A stretch of DNA of 64,000 nt from Antennarius striatus (taxonomy: Eukaryota; Chordata; Actinopteri; Lophiiformes; Antennariidae): positions 13,141,001 to 13,205,000 of the forward strand of contig NC_090784.1 in assembly GCF_040054535.1 (NCBI RefSeq), read 5' to 3'. A program made the translations under genes and the position numbers. A model generated the notes under the pieces. That model made no database searches. It saw only the letters and a list, made by a program, of their open reading frames with translations, and was not told where the DNA came from. The stretch's first letter is position 1. Each line of letters begins with the position of its first letter. Below, one piece after another: positions 19,931 to 54,618 of the stretch.

Positions 19931-20577
19931 AGCCATACTGTGCACTATTGTGGTAATTGCATACATTTTGGCAAGGGTGTGTATTTGGGGGGAAATTTTT
20001 TTTATTTCAACCTTGGATCTTAAAATATGTGAATAATTGGGCGGCAGTGGCTCAGTACGTCTTGGGCTGGGGATTGGACGTGGTTGCCTCAAGGCCCATG
20101 TGGAGTGTGAACTTGCAGTCCAAATCAATATGGCGAATGGTTGGGATCAATAAGTAACCAACTGTTACACAGCAAATGAGCTGGACAAAACAAATTCAAA
20201 TCAAATGTGTGTGCATATTAATAAATGCATACGTGTCTAGCCATTTAGCTTAAGGGATGGGCCATATTATACTTATCACAATGGAGAAAGCATCATTCAT
20301 GTTGAGCATTTGGTTGACAAATGGCTGACACTTCCTGTGTGCAGCAGAGCAGACAAAGTGTCTGACCTCAACAGCTGTAGGGAATTGTGGAGGTATCAGT
20401 TCCAATTTTGTACAACCAAAATGAAAATAGTGCCAGCACTTATACAGCAAAATCTTGCTTTTGTTAAAAATCATTTTATATTCAGACACGCCCACCCCCA
20501 AAAAAACATATATATAACAATTTAAAATCTGTAGAGATTTGAGTGATATGAAATATTGTATTATAGAAATTTGAAAG

Positions 20578-20700
20578 ATTTAGCACAGTGTTGCAAAGCG
20601 TAGCACTGTTGCTGCACAACAAGTCAATTCCCGATTCGAGTCCTGCTCTGTGGGGAGTTTCCATATTTTCCTCGTGTCTGCACGGACTTCCTTCCCCCTC
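20578..20700 (-). mobile_element. Inverted L2/Maui-like repeat fragment
   Basis: Reads GTAGCACTGTTGCTGCACA, then ATTCGAGTCCTGCTCTGTGG, then CTCGTGTCTGCACGGAC, which is the reverse complement of the tail motifs seen at 6060-6443. Confidence 0.5.
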
Positions 20701-22456
20701 CAGAAAAATGACTTCAAATGAATTGGCCGGTCTCAAATGGTCTGTAATTTTACAGGTGAGATATATTGATCTCAATATTAAAAAAAAAAAAAAGTTAAAT
20801 CTGTTGCTAATCACTTTTAATTATTAATTACGGTGACTCAAAAGACATTTATGTATTAGAGGTCCTGCAACCTTTTTTATTTTAATGGTGCACAAAAGGT
20901 AATAATGAACCAAAATATGTCAACTATGCTTGTTATTCATAGAAGTTAACTATTGTTTGAATTTTTTCATTTAAAAAAAATGGCTTTACTTAACTGTAGT
21001 AGCATTTAAATGGTTACAAATATGAATACATGTGGATTCTTGAAGTTTACTGTTGGATTTTATGAACATTCAAGTAAAGAAAATTTTAATATTTAGGCAC
21101 TTTAAAGGAACATTTATGTCCCCTAAATGCAAGGAGTTGTAGACGATCAAGTTATTGCCTTTTCTAAAACAGAACATTTTCTCAATTGTATATTTGTATT
21201 GATGAAAGACATTCAAATGCCCTCATTCGCATCAGATTTATATTGGTTTTTTGACTAGAGAATAACAGGTCGTGATGGAGAATATTTCTGAGTGGTTGGT
21301 GAAACACATATTATTGATTCTTGAAAGGCTAAATCACAAATGTTCCAATAGTGTGTGGTAAAGTAAAACCATAGAAACTGATATTTCAAGGAAGAGTTTA
21401 TTTTGTAATGGAATATAATTGTGTGCTTTTTATCATCTATTACCTACGAATGTGACAAGTGATTTGATGTTGCATGACACCTTTTACACAACTTCTGCAC
21501 TGGGCTGTTTGCAGAGCTGTGCTTGTGTGCATGAGGTTGCGTGTCTGTGATCACAGATGTTGCGCATGTGTGAGAATGTTGTATTTTGAGTCATATGGAG
21601 TTACAAGGTTGTCCTTTTTGTGGTGTGGGTGGACAGTGATATTGTCCCCCCAGTGTCACGTGCTGTGGAATATGCTGGCTGCCTTTGTTGACCCTCTGCC
21701 TGTTCTGCTTTTCTGGCACTTTCATACAATGGTGCACTTGAACACTGATGTTATTAGGCCTTTCAAACTACTACAGCTTGAATTCCAGTTGTCAGGAAAG
21801 GATAGTATCCCAATGTAGGATACTTGGAAAAAGATACATCATCAAGGAGCAACGCCAAGGATTCAGTGTGACATCAGAACAAAGGTGATGGACCTGCACT
21901 GATTTATCAACATTTTAAAGCTGCATTGATGGATTTATGCTAGGTGTGGCATTAATGCACAAGATTTTACTTGTTTGTCACAGGTATAATCTTAATTATA
22001 CTTGTTACTTGACATTTATTGTTTGCTTCTCAAATTGGAATTGACTGTCATTATTTAAGCTATTTAAAACACACAATAAGTAGATTCAGACGTTTGTTAA
22101 TTACTGTTTACCTGATGTACATCAAAGTGCATATAGTTTTCCTTAAATGCTGGAGTCTAAGGTTTCCTTTAGTTAAGCAGAAAAGTTTTGTTACATTTGA
22201 CCACTGTGTATTCATAAGTTACTACAAAGTTGAAACATGTACTTGTGGTGTCCTTCCAAGAGGTACTAACAAGTAAGCAATTACAAATCTTAATATAAGT
22301 TTGCAATAATCAATAGTAATTTGTGCCATTCAAATGGAAACAATACAGGGTCCTATAATAATGAAACACTGTGCTCTCAACAATTGTACAAGGGTGCAAC
22401 AAGTTTAACAGTTTTGTTTTCTTTTGTCTTTTTGACCTATGATCCTAATCTAGACC

Positions 22457-27910
<5,454 letters not shown>

Positions 27911-30900
27911 GGAGCTGACATGACCCATGCATCAAGGTCCGAGATGCTTCCCAGCACAGATTCCCTTCTGCACCTATGAAATGAATGTCTCCTACTGTTC
28001 TCTTGGCAAATTTATTGCAACACTCCTCTCCCAGCTTAGCCATTCATTTCATGACAACACAGCAAGTGCCTGTCCCACCTCAGTTGCTTTCTCCAAGCAG
28101 GGCCATGTGCCACAGCTGCAAACAACTCAGGTGAAACAGAGTAGGAGACACACTCCCTCTGATGTGGACACACTAAAGCAATGGCACCTCCAGGGGAAAC
28201 GTCCTTATCCCATGTACAACAGGACACTAAGGTAATGACTAAGGAATATGTGCCTTTGCAAAAGCTGGCAGAGTAATGCAAGACTTTCATCAAACAAGCC
28301 TGTTAACTTACGTAGCTTCTTTGAATGCGAGGGGGGATGGATGGTGAGATTTCTCTAAACATCACTCAGTAAAGAGTGAATGTAGTGAGGCAAACTTTAC
28401 CGTGACAAAAATACAACCAAGGTGAGATGGTTCTTCAACAAGTGGCATGAAAGTGACTGATCTGTCCACTTGGAAATATTCCAGGATGTCCAAAAAGGAA
28501 CACAAAGGGAACTGGGTGTGAGATTATCTAATTCAGAAAGACAGCCCCCTTTTTAATGGACAGAAGTGAAAGGACAAAGTTTTCCCTTTCCCTGGTTTGT
28601 TTCTTTGTGGATGAATCAAACACACAATTGCTTCTTTTATGCATGTAAACATGGCTTATGTGTTACAACAGCAATATCACATCATTCATGTACTTACGGC
28701 AAACCTTATGAAAATATATTTTGATCTAATTTCTTGTGTACTTACTAAAAACTTTTAAAGAGTGAAATTAAAAGTGTCAATCCAAAAAGAAATCAATCTT
28801 CATTTTGACATGACCTGTGACATGTTTGAAAATCAGTGACAGCTACAGCATATGTTAGCATATGTCAGTTAGTGCTTTTGGTTTTGTTAGACTTTGCTTT
28901 ATTCTTTTGTAGTTCTGATGAACTTAACATCACCTTACCTCAACTGAAAACAAGAATACTTTTGGAATATGACTTGGCAATTACTCTCAGCTACTGAATG
29001 TTTTCATATTTCCTTCAGGTTCAATGGAAATAACACCAAAGTTCCATTTATTTTGTCACACAACCAGCAACACTCAATATATTTGTATCATTTTCCTGTG
29101 AAATTTTATGTTGTCCTTATTTTCAGACTGATGATTACAATATTAAAGAAAACTGAATATGATCTTTGGTCTCCAGTCTTCTGATTAGAATTGTCATTAC
29201 AATAGTACAATAATATAAATTGCCACACGTTACATATTCACATATACTGAATCTGGGTTGTGTAATTGTCAATCCATTTGGCCCAGTCCTCCACCTGATA
29301 TTCATATGAAGTCAATAATTCCAACATCATAAGTTAATGTTGGTGTTGGAACCATTCCAATAAAAAAGGTTCCATACTGCATGCCCTTCTACAGTCTAGT
29401 TAAACATTCAAGAGTCATTCCAAAGGGTTTTGTGTTATATGAGGATATAAAATTTATTGTCCATCAGAATCAAGTTGCAGTACTTATTCATCTGTGGTTG
29501 TTGGTTGAGGAGGGACACTGCTAGGGGAGAAAAACTGTAAAATGGAGAATAAAACCTCTTCATCCTACATCAGTGCTGTTCATTAATGTACTATGGGCAG
29601 GAGATATAAATATATATTGTTGTTATTTTTTGTGGTTAATAATGGTTGATATCGCAATAAAGGGTTAATATCGCAAAGCCATGGGTTTTTGTCAGTAGTG
29701 GATCTAGGTTTTCTGTAAATTGGGGTCTGCCGTCCTTAGACATTAGGTACCTCATTTAGCAAGTCATGTACATTTTTTCACCAGTCATTCCTTGTCAGAC
29801 TTTGGCAAAGATATGTATAACTGACTCTATTTTTAAAATTTACCTTGTTCAAACATGTTGTGTGAAAAAGAAAGCAATTTAAAAAATATTCATTCATCAG
29901 CCTCCACCACCGGTGTCTGGACCACAACGGAACAGATATCCTTAGATTTCAACCTTTCAAAAACCCGGTTTAACATTTATGTTAGCCTAACAAGTGTCTG
30001 TGTCTATTTTGAAGAATAAAAAGTAGTAGATCATGTCCTTTCATGTCAAAGATCCTGTGTAGTCCTCATTAAATTGTGCAGCTGTAAAATGTTTTTTCTT
30101 GATGGGATATAAAGGAGATACTGTAACAGACTCAGAGGAGTTTCATCACCTCCACCCTTCACATCCGCAGGCCTACAGTTATATTGCACCTTCCAATTCT
30201 GCAGTGGTAGGCCTGGCTAAAGACAGCACTATTAATGTGAGCTTGCTAACAAGTATGACTTTAGGCATTCTCATTTTCTCAGTTAAATTACTTGAAAAAC
30301 TGGGTCAGTGGTGGCACAGAGAATGAATCTTCCTCCAGGCTTTGTCTCACACAGGAAGATTCACTAGAAGGAGCATGAAGGTTGTATTTTATACTGTATG
30401 TATATTCACAACCAATAATGTCTTTTTTTCCTTCCTGTTGTGAAATGATTAAGAAATAACAGTGATGAAAAGCAGCCACATACAATATACTGTAATTAAG
30501 TGGATATGGTTACATGAATATTGTTTATCTTGCGTTATTGAATTAATGATAAGCCTTATGAGACTTAAGCACCGATAAAGAAAGGACTGAAATATTCAAA
30601 TGATCTCATACACACATTGATTAAATAAAGAAGTGTTATGGAATAAAGGGGTTTAACCTCTATAACAAAAGAGGAGAACCTTTTCTCATTCTGCAGTCTG
30701 CTGTTTCAGCAGTATGAAACAGAAGCGCATTTAAATGACTTTGCAAGGACCCAGTCAAGCATTACAATGCTGACAAAGGGGGAAGACACAACACTAATAG
30801 ATTAAGTGTTCATAGGAGGAACTGACATCGCGGCTTTACTGTGGTCAGTACATATAGCATCAAATTAGTCTCACTGTACCATAACTGCATTAAACAACTG

Positions 30901-31296
30901 GCAAATGAGTCTAATGAGTTTGTCCGCTTTCTTAAAATTAAATAGGAACCATTCAAAAAATGCCATTTGACAATCACGTATTTCTTTCTTAAACAAAAAA
31001 AATTAAACAGATTAAAACAAACAGCTTTTAAATCATTAAGTTTTACCGCCTTTCTTTGTTGAGTGTGAACAAATATTTAGATTGTTGATTTATTGGTGAG
31101 AGGATTAAGTTAGTTTACATCAACTAAGGATGTGGAAGTTGTGCTATTTTTCTGGCATTTAGAGCTCAAAAGATTGTACAATTAATTAAGTCCAGATTAA
31201 TTAACAGTTTATCATAATATAATACATCTTAATACTATAGCACAAACTGATGTCTTTTTGTTGTTTTGTGTTGGACCTATGGTCCAAAAATATAGA

Positions 31297-31446
31297 TAAA
31301 ATAAGATGAAATGGGATGAGACAAAACAAGACGAGATGAGATGAGATGAGATGAGACAGGATGGGACAAGATGGGACAGGACAGGATGGAACAGGGCAGG
31401 ACGAGATGAGTTGAGACAAGACAAGACGAGACAAGATAAGATGAAG
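31297..31446. repeat. Degenerate purine-only pentanucleotide repeat (GATGA / GACAA / GGACA)
   Basis: About 150 bases in which the plus strand is nearly all purines apart from a T or C in each five-base unit. A TTGGACC-TAT-GGTCCAA palindrome (31272-31288) lies just to its left. Minus-strand Ser/Pro/Cys-rich frames are artefacts of the repeat. Confidence 0.85.
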
Positions 31447-31539
31447 TAAAGGGGTTGAACAGTTGCACAGGAGAATACTTTAGAGGCATGCAAAAAACTA
31501 AATTAGCCCAGGTACACCAGTCACCAACTGGGTCTTTTA

Positions 31540-31780
31540 CATTGGGGTTGGGCAAACCTTTTGACTGGTAGGCCACAAATGACATGTAAAACAGCATGTA
31601 TGAAAGGTTTTGGCCTTTAACAGGCAGCAAAACATACATATGTAAGGCTTATAGTAATGTATTTTAATAAGTGCATTCATTTCATGAAATTAATTATATA
31701 ATTTAAACAAGTTTGGCCTGCCAGATTAGAAAACCCATTGGGCCGTATATGGCCCACGGGCCGTAGTTTGCCTAGGCCTG
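31540..31780. mobile_element. hAT-like short non-autonomous element, degraded
   Basis: The left end is CATTGGGGTTGGGCAAACC. The right end reverse-complements to CAGGCCTAGGCAAACTACGG. The shared GGGCAAAC core and the GGCCGTAGTTTGCC right end resemble a common vertebrate hAT-type repeat family. No target-site duplication is preserved, so the exact borders are approximate. Confidence 0.5.
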
Positions 31781-31882
31781 CTCTAAACCGTCAGTATCAA
31801 GTGAAGAATGTTTGAGTAAGCATTAATAGTTCTGTGACAGTTTTATGTGTTCATCCTAGGATCGGAATCCTTTTAATTTATT

Positions 31883-33123
31883 CAGTGGTGGGCGGTCAGG
31901 GCCAGTAAGGCCTTTTCTGCTGGTCTAACATAACCAGAAATCATGATATTTATGATAAAAGGTAATTATATTTGAATGTGTTTTCTTAAAATAAATATAT
32001 TAAAATATGTGTATAAATATATAATTATACATTGGGATATAATATGACATAGGCCAACACTGGGTCAGTGTTCTATTTTTAGGTTAGGGAGTTTTTATCC
32101 AATCAGAATTCAGCTAGCTTGTGTTGCGAGAGTGAATGAAATCTGCCCAGGGCCTTCAGAATCTAGAATGCAGGTATCCCTGCACTGTGAGTGAACGGGA
32201 ACATATAGTTATTGACAGATGCGATAGCCAATCAGAGCACGAATTGGCAACGCTAAAGATGTCTAGCTGGCTTCGTTCACCTGACATGTATGTGTCCTGT
32301 GATTGGATACTCACTCTGAAAAGGCGGCGCTATGCAGACGCTATGCAGGCGCTATGCTGACGCACATTTGAGGAGAAGCTCAGGGTCTGATCCTTGAAGG
32401 AACTAATGTGTTCTAGCTAACCTGTTCTAGCTAAAATGTTCTAGCTAACCTAAACTAGCTAACTTGTTCTAGCTAATCTGAACTATCTTACCTGTTCTAG
32501 CTAACGGAGTGTTCTTGAGGAAAGAAAGGAGAATGGATTTTGTGTTTATGTAAATAAGGCTTTTGAATATTTGTTTCGGTGAGTACAAGCATTTAATTTA
32601 TCTAAGTTTTCATATTTAATGTTCTTGTAATTCACTGTCATTTAAGTCAAATCAATTGTAACGAAATAAAACGACAAATACACTAAAAAAAAATTCTTGC
32701 TCTTCTGTGATGCGTGTAAATAATGTGGTACACTTGCGCAGCTGTGTGATTGTAGTGGAAATACACAAAGACACTTGTTTCCCTGCTGGAAAATAGCCCA
32801 ATTTATACATGATAGAGGTGATGCAACATCTAGTAGTGTGTATGTGTGTATTTCGTTTCCCTATCTGTGGTGTCATAAATGATTGTCATTTCAGTCGGTT
32901 TTGTTGTGACATGCGGGGTTCTTCTGTGCGAGTGACAATAAAAGGAGTGGGGCTGAAGATGGTTTTTGTCCCATTTGAGAGAAGTTTTAAACACCTCAGT
33001 CCTGAACACTACATTGGTGGCAGTGGTGGGAGCAGCTTATAGTATTATGGGTTTTATTTATTTGCGTTTGACTAAGGAGAACATCGCTGAAGTCCATGGT
33101 GTGAAATGCATGGCCCGCCACCG
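31883..33123. mobile_element. hAT-type non-autonomous DNA transposon, ~1.24 kb
   Basis: The element starts CAGTGGTGGGCGGTCAGGGC and ends in the complement of CGGTGGCGGGCCATGC, so the inverted ends match at 9 of the first 11 positions. A perfect 8-bp direct repeat AATTTATT flanks it (31875-31882 and 33124-33131). The interior carries a CTAGCTAA minisatellite (about 32400-32507) and no transposase. It lies between slc40a1 and rapgef5. Confidence 0.85.
32400..32507. repeat. CTAGCTAA minisatellite inside the hAT element
   Basis: About seven imperfect copies of a 13-15-bp unit built on TGTTCTAGCTAACC, within the transposon at 31883-33123. Confidence 0.8.
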
Positions 33124-33161
33124 AATTTATTGTTGTTTCTGACATACTACTATTATGATCT

Positions 33162-33508
33162 CAGGGCTTGAAAGTGTGCCCTTTTTGGTCGCATATGCGC
33201 CCAAATTTTTATCAGTGCGACTATTAAATATATTTGGGAGCACCGGTGCGACTAGGGAAACAAATCTGGTGCGCCTTTTTTTTGTGAGACTGCGCTCCTG
33301 CGGTCCTGCCAGGAAACAATGAGAGCACAGCTGCGGCTGCTCTCCTGGGCGAGGGAGAGAGGAGGAAGAGAGGATGGACGGAGCGTCTCTATCGCTCCGT
33401 CACTGCTTTGCTTTTGGGTAGGTGCTCCTAAAGTCTTTGCCAATGCTACTAACTTCTAAATTTGGGAGCACCGGTGCTACCAAGAAAAACAGTTAATTTC
33501 GAGCCCTG
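33162..33508. mobile_element. hAT-like short non-autonomous element
   Basis: The ends are CAGGGCTTGAAAGTG and the complement of CAGGGCTCGAAATTAACTG, giving an imperfect inverted repeat that starts CAGGGCT. The two subterminal copies of GGGAGCACCGGTGC (about 33236 and 33464) are direct repeats. I could not find a convincing 8-bp target-site duplication. It begins 38 bases after the end of the element at 31883. Confidence 0.65.
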
Positions 33509-34079
33509 GATTTTAATGATGGGATATTTCAAGTTGTGGATATCCATTAACAACAGCTGATAAGTAACAATTTAAGTGCTAATGTGGAATAACTAGAGCA
33601 AGAAAAAGGAGAGGATATGCTAAGGAATAAGTCTGTTTTGGTGCTTGTAACATCAAACTACAGCACTTGAGTTGTCCATGTAATCTACCATGTAGAAATG
33701 TATTTCATCTGAGGGAAAAGGGCAAATGGTTTAACACAAGGTTGGTACAATCAAAGTTTTAAATCATATTTTTACACATAGACTGCCTCAAGAAGCAGGG
33801 CATTAAGGAAAATTTTCACATTATGCATTTTCAATTTGGTTAATTCTGGCTGAAATCAAAAACAGCAAAGAATCTTTTCAATTCTTGTTCTGAATGACCT
33901 TAAATCTCCTCATACATGTAAAAAATTACCTTCCTAATGAGTGTTTGACCTTTCTGTGTAATGCACTCTGCCCATTTTTGATTCAGGACGCCCTCTTGCT
34001 TTTGGGAGGTTTGAAAGTTTCCTTTTTTGGGTCAGTCTAGCTCACCAGATGTTTCCTGAAACATCAGTGTTCCTAACTC

Positions 34080-34420
34080 ACTCCCCTCCCCAGTGTTTAA
34101 AGGCGAGGGGATGACAGGGAGAGGGAGTCTGACTTTCACTTCCAGAAAAGCCAAGCACAGAGACATCTGGAGACCAACCGATTAAGTCTTGTCCGAGTTT
34201 GCCTCTCTTCTACAAAGCTGGCATTGCATATGTAAATTGCAACTTATTTCAGGTAGAAGGACTGAAGATTTGTTTGGACTGCAACCACCAAAACACACAC
34301 TCTACAAATTTTTATTTTGACCTGCTCACCTCGTTTTCCATTTTTCTGTAGTAGTGTGAGCTTGCAAGGAGGTATCCTGCTGTTTTTTCTGGTAGACAGC
34401 TGGTAGTCAGTGACCCAGAG
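34080..34420 (+). promoter_or_regulatory. Likely promoter and 5' UTR of the long rapgef5 transcript
   Basis: Upstream of the first rapgef5 ATG (34421) there is a TATA-like GTGTTTAAAGGCG at about 34095 in a C-rich then GA-rich setting. About 300 bases of leader without long frames follow. A CAG|GTAGAA sequence near 34250 could also be a leader splice site. The start site itself is an inference from spacing. Confidence 0.35.
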
Positions 34421-51223
<16,803 letters not shown>

Positions 51224-51650
51224 CAGGACATCTCTTAACGCACAAACCTTCGGATTGACAAGGAGCAATCTATCCATAGATTTATCTCTCAGGACCATAA
51301 ACGACCACCAGAGGGCGCTGCTCAATCAGGAAAACCCCAACTACAGACTGGGAACAAACAGTAAAGAACTTATCATAGATCAAATACGGATGATTCAAAA
51401 TCATCCAACACATAAGCTTAGCAGCAGTTATACTCAAAATTATGCAACCAACAGGCAAGAACAAACGCCAGCAGCAGGTTTCAGATGAAGATTAGAGGGT
51501 CCCATCCTGCTGCTTTTGTCTGATGACTTTACCTTCTCAGAGATGGCAGATGTTGTAAGGTGTAAAGCTGATCTGACAGTGACCCAACCGAACCCTTCTG
51601 AGGAGAACTCGCCGAATGTTTTTGTTTCCAGGTGAAATGCTTACCAAGGT

Positions 51651-51656
51651 AATAAA
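51651..51656 (+). terminator. Candidate poly(A) signal of rapgef5
   Basis: AATAAA, 428 bases after the rapgef5 stop codon; the first canonical hexamer downstream. The cleavage site is unverified. Confidence 0.5.
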
Positions 51657-51918
51657 AATCTACAAAACACAACTGCACAAACAAAAGTAGCATAGGAGTT
51701 TTTGTTTTTTCTTGCAAATATTATGTTTTAGAAACATGTTCACTTACAGTAAGAGAACATGCTGATTAACTACTGATAGTTGTAGACACCTTTTTGTATT
51801 TTTAGACTTTTAATATGTGTGGCAGCAGAACGTAGCTTTCAGATTTAACCAAAAACTGTTTGTCCGAGACGTTTTCCTGCCACGATCAATATGGAGGACA
51901 TACAGTCACCAACGGATC

Positions 51919-51922
<4 letters not shown>

Positions 51923-51969
<47 letters not shown>
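51923..51969. repeat. (GT)n microsatellite
   Basis: About 47 bases of GT repeat in the rapgef5 3' flank. Confidence 0.95.
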
Positions 51970-51975
<6 letters not shown>

Positions 51976-53159
51976 ACAATATAACAAATCAAGAAAACAA
52001 TTATTGTTCAATATTGGCATTTTGACAGAATATTTTCACTTCTATTTTATATTGCAGGATTATTTTTCACCATGCAATTTCATTTATCTATAAAATCTCT
52101 GTATTTTAAATTAGGCTGTAACGTCAGCTGGAAATTTGAAAATAATATTATGGAACACAATTTCTGTTTGATGTGTATGAAAAGTTGTGTTAGAGTGGCA
52201 CCTGATTGTGTCAAGGAGAAAAAGAATTCCAAGTGAAATTAATAGTAAGTGGTCATGTTTAAAAGAAAAACAATTGATGTACTGATCTCTATTGAGTTGA
52301 GCAGCAGACAATCAAGTGTACAAACAAGTTAGATGAAGTAAACCACAGTGGGACGGCACTGATACCGCTCTGTGCTGGTCTTTAAGTTCAGGTTACAAGA
52401 ATGCTCAGTGTTCTTACTGATATTAGAGGATCAGCCATTCAGATCACTTTAGTTTGATTTTCATGTTTCATAAAGGACGGCTAAATTGAATACTTCTTTG
52501 CTCTATTACTGACTAGAGCTGATTTCTTCCATCCTCAGCAAATGTATGGATAAATAATTTACAACTTGTAATAGTTAAATTAAATCCTGCAGCACCTTAA
52601 AAGTACAGGAAGCCATTTTCTTGCGTACAGAGTGTAGCAACATTATGTAATTGTTTTGTGTCACCACAAAATGAGCATTTATTGTCTAGGTTATCATCCA
52701 AATTGCAGTAGGCAGATGAACATTGTCAGTGTTTCCCTAACTTTACGTCATTCTACGTAGGTGCTATGAAGTGCTCTGGATGGTATTTGCATTAAATTTC
52801 TGGGGTTATATTTGCATATAAGCCCATAGTGAACATGGCAAGCACATACTTTTGCACTATTATTTCGATTTTCATCTGTACTATCAACAACGTTCAGTTG
52901 GCACTGTGTTTATACCTTATATAGTATATACACGTTGAAGTACAGATAAGAATATTGTATTTATTTCCAAATAATTTATTTATTTTGTAGATACTCATTT
53001 TGATTTTATGTTTTCTGTATGCACTGTTTTGACTGGTCTGCATGATATGGCTTACCATGGACTGACCACCAGTGTCAGCTGTGCATGCAATAAAATGTTT
53101 TTTCTCTCCCAATAGATGTATATGGATAGTATATCTGCAATATACAATATACAAGTAAT

Positions 53160-53186
53160 ACACACACACACACACACACACACACA
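53160..53186. repeat. (CA)13 microsatellite
   Basis: 27 bases of CA repeat between the convergent genes. Confidence 0.95.
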
Positions 53187-54612
53187 TATTCATTCTCTAG
53201 ACAGACAGACAGATTTTGTGTACTGATCAAAAAAATGAACATCTTTGCGGTTCATGGAGGTAGAGGTGTGATCCAGCTGCCCTCGCTGACTTTAACCAGG
53301 TGTCCTGCTTGGCCTTTTAACATGACTATCTGTGGCACGACCCCTGCTGCGCTGGGCCTCGTACCCTGCCATTTCCTCCCACACACCACCAGCACTGTAT
53401 CATTTCCCTGTCAACAAATGAGTGGCTAGCTGTTGTGGCATGCTAATGAGAGGAAGAGAGTGCAGAAGAAGAGAAACCACAGGAAGACTGGTTCTGCCTT
53501 CCCCTCGCGTGATACAGTATACAGATTCAATTCTCCACTAACCTGTCAGCAGCCAGTTTAGCTGCAGGGAGAAATTAAAAGTAACACAGCAGTTATTAGT
53601 GTTGGAAAAATTCTCATTTGGGAAGAGTGCTGATTTCAATCTGTAAAATCAGTGTGAGTCCATGGCTGTAATTTGCACAACATAATATCACTTGTTTATC
53701 TTAGCAGATAATATTGCAGCTGTCCTGTTTCTTCCTGTCTGATAATATCATAAAGCTCCTACCCTGACAGTTAGATAAGCTTGTTTTGAATAATATAACC
53801 AGCATGTTATTCATTTAGTAGTTATATCCTCTTCATTTCAAGGTGGCAAGAAAATTCCCTATTTGATTATTAAAAAATGTTTTCCACTATTACTGTGCTG
53901 TGCAATTTCAATTTTGACTCCAGAGATATATCAATATATCGTCGACAAACAGACGATACATTGACACAAAAGGTGAATGATTATATGCGGGATTTTGTAC
54001 TATATATGCATAATCACACTTTAATCTGAAAACCTTCTCAGGTTTCAATTAATCTCAATTACATCAGTTTCAAAAGATAACATTTCTGATAAGACAACTG
54101 TGTTACTTTAGAGTCTTTCAATGATTTTATTTGGTTCTTATCAAGTTAATCAGATGCTAACAGAGAGTGCAGACAGATAAAGGATGGCCAATCTAATGTG
54201 CTGCTTTCTCATAGAAGGCTATCAGTGTGTTTGAATAGGCTTCTCCAACAGGCCCGGCTGAATGAATTACACTAGTCTGTTAGTATTCTGCCTCTGCAGT
54301 ACAAAAGGTCAATGTCAAATGCACCTCATTTAAAAGTCAATAGCTACCGTGCACATCATCTCCTGGGAATTCTGCCCTGGAAAACCTCCAGACGGTATTG
54401 TGTATCATTCAGTTAGCAGGGGGCAACCAGAGAGCTTTTTTCATCTTGACCTTCCTATAAAATATGCTCCCTATCCAGAATTACATGGTCTAAAATGGAG
54501 ACGTTAGCTCCCAACAAATCATGGCCAGACTGAACCATCTCAAGGGAGCGGTTCAACAGTGTCAGACATAGACAACAGGTTCAACATCAGTCAGTCATGC
54601 ATCTCCCCCCTC

Positions 54613-54618
54613 TTTATT
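54613..54618 (-). terminator. Candidate poly(A) signal of dnah11
   Basis: TTTATT on the plus strand reads AATAAA on the minus strand, 253 bases past the dnah11 stop codon. Confidence 0.45.

Larger units (their letters stand above)
18927..22456. other. Intergenic region between slc6a18 and slc40a1
   Basis: Holds the hAT element 18995-19930, a short fish repeat starting GGGCGGCAGTGGCTCAGT at about 20040, and an inverted L2-like fragment at about 20578-20700. The right part (about 20830-22456) shows no coding sequence and should contain the slc40a1 promoter and 5' UTR. CAGTG motifs at 21634, 21651 and 21864 do not fold into an iron-responsive element. Confidence 0.5.
27911..34079. other. slc40a1 3' UTR and intergenic DNA before rapgef5
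   Basis: The slc40a1 3' UTR begins at 27911; an ATTAAA at 29142 and AATAAAA near 29360 are possible poly(A) signals. Further right lie a purine-rich repeat (31297-31446) and three hAT-like elements between 31540 and 33508. ORFs at 28969, 30099 and 32136 show no recognisable protein. Confidence 0.5.

Noticed and set aside
20040..20150. GGGCGGCAGTGGCTCAGT block as a tRNA or tRNA pseudogene
   Set aside because: No A/B box pair at tRNA spacing and no cloverleaf; it resembles the start of a common fish interspersed repeat.
21634..21868. CAGTG motifs as iron-responsive-element loops
   Set aside because: The five bases on each side do not pair and no bulged C is placed correctly.
30099..30326. 75-codon frame starting MMGYKGDTV
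   Set aside because: Isolated, with no conserved motif and no splice context; likely chance.
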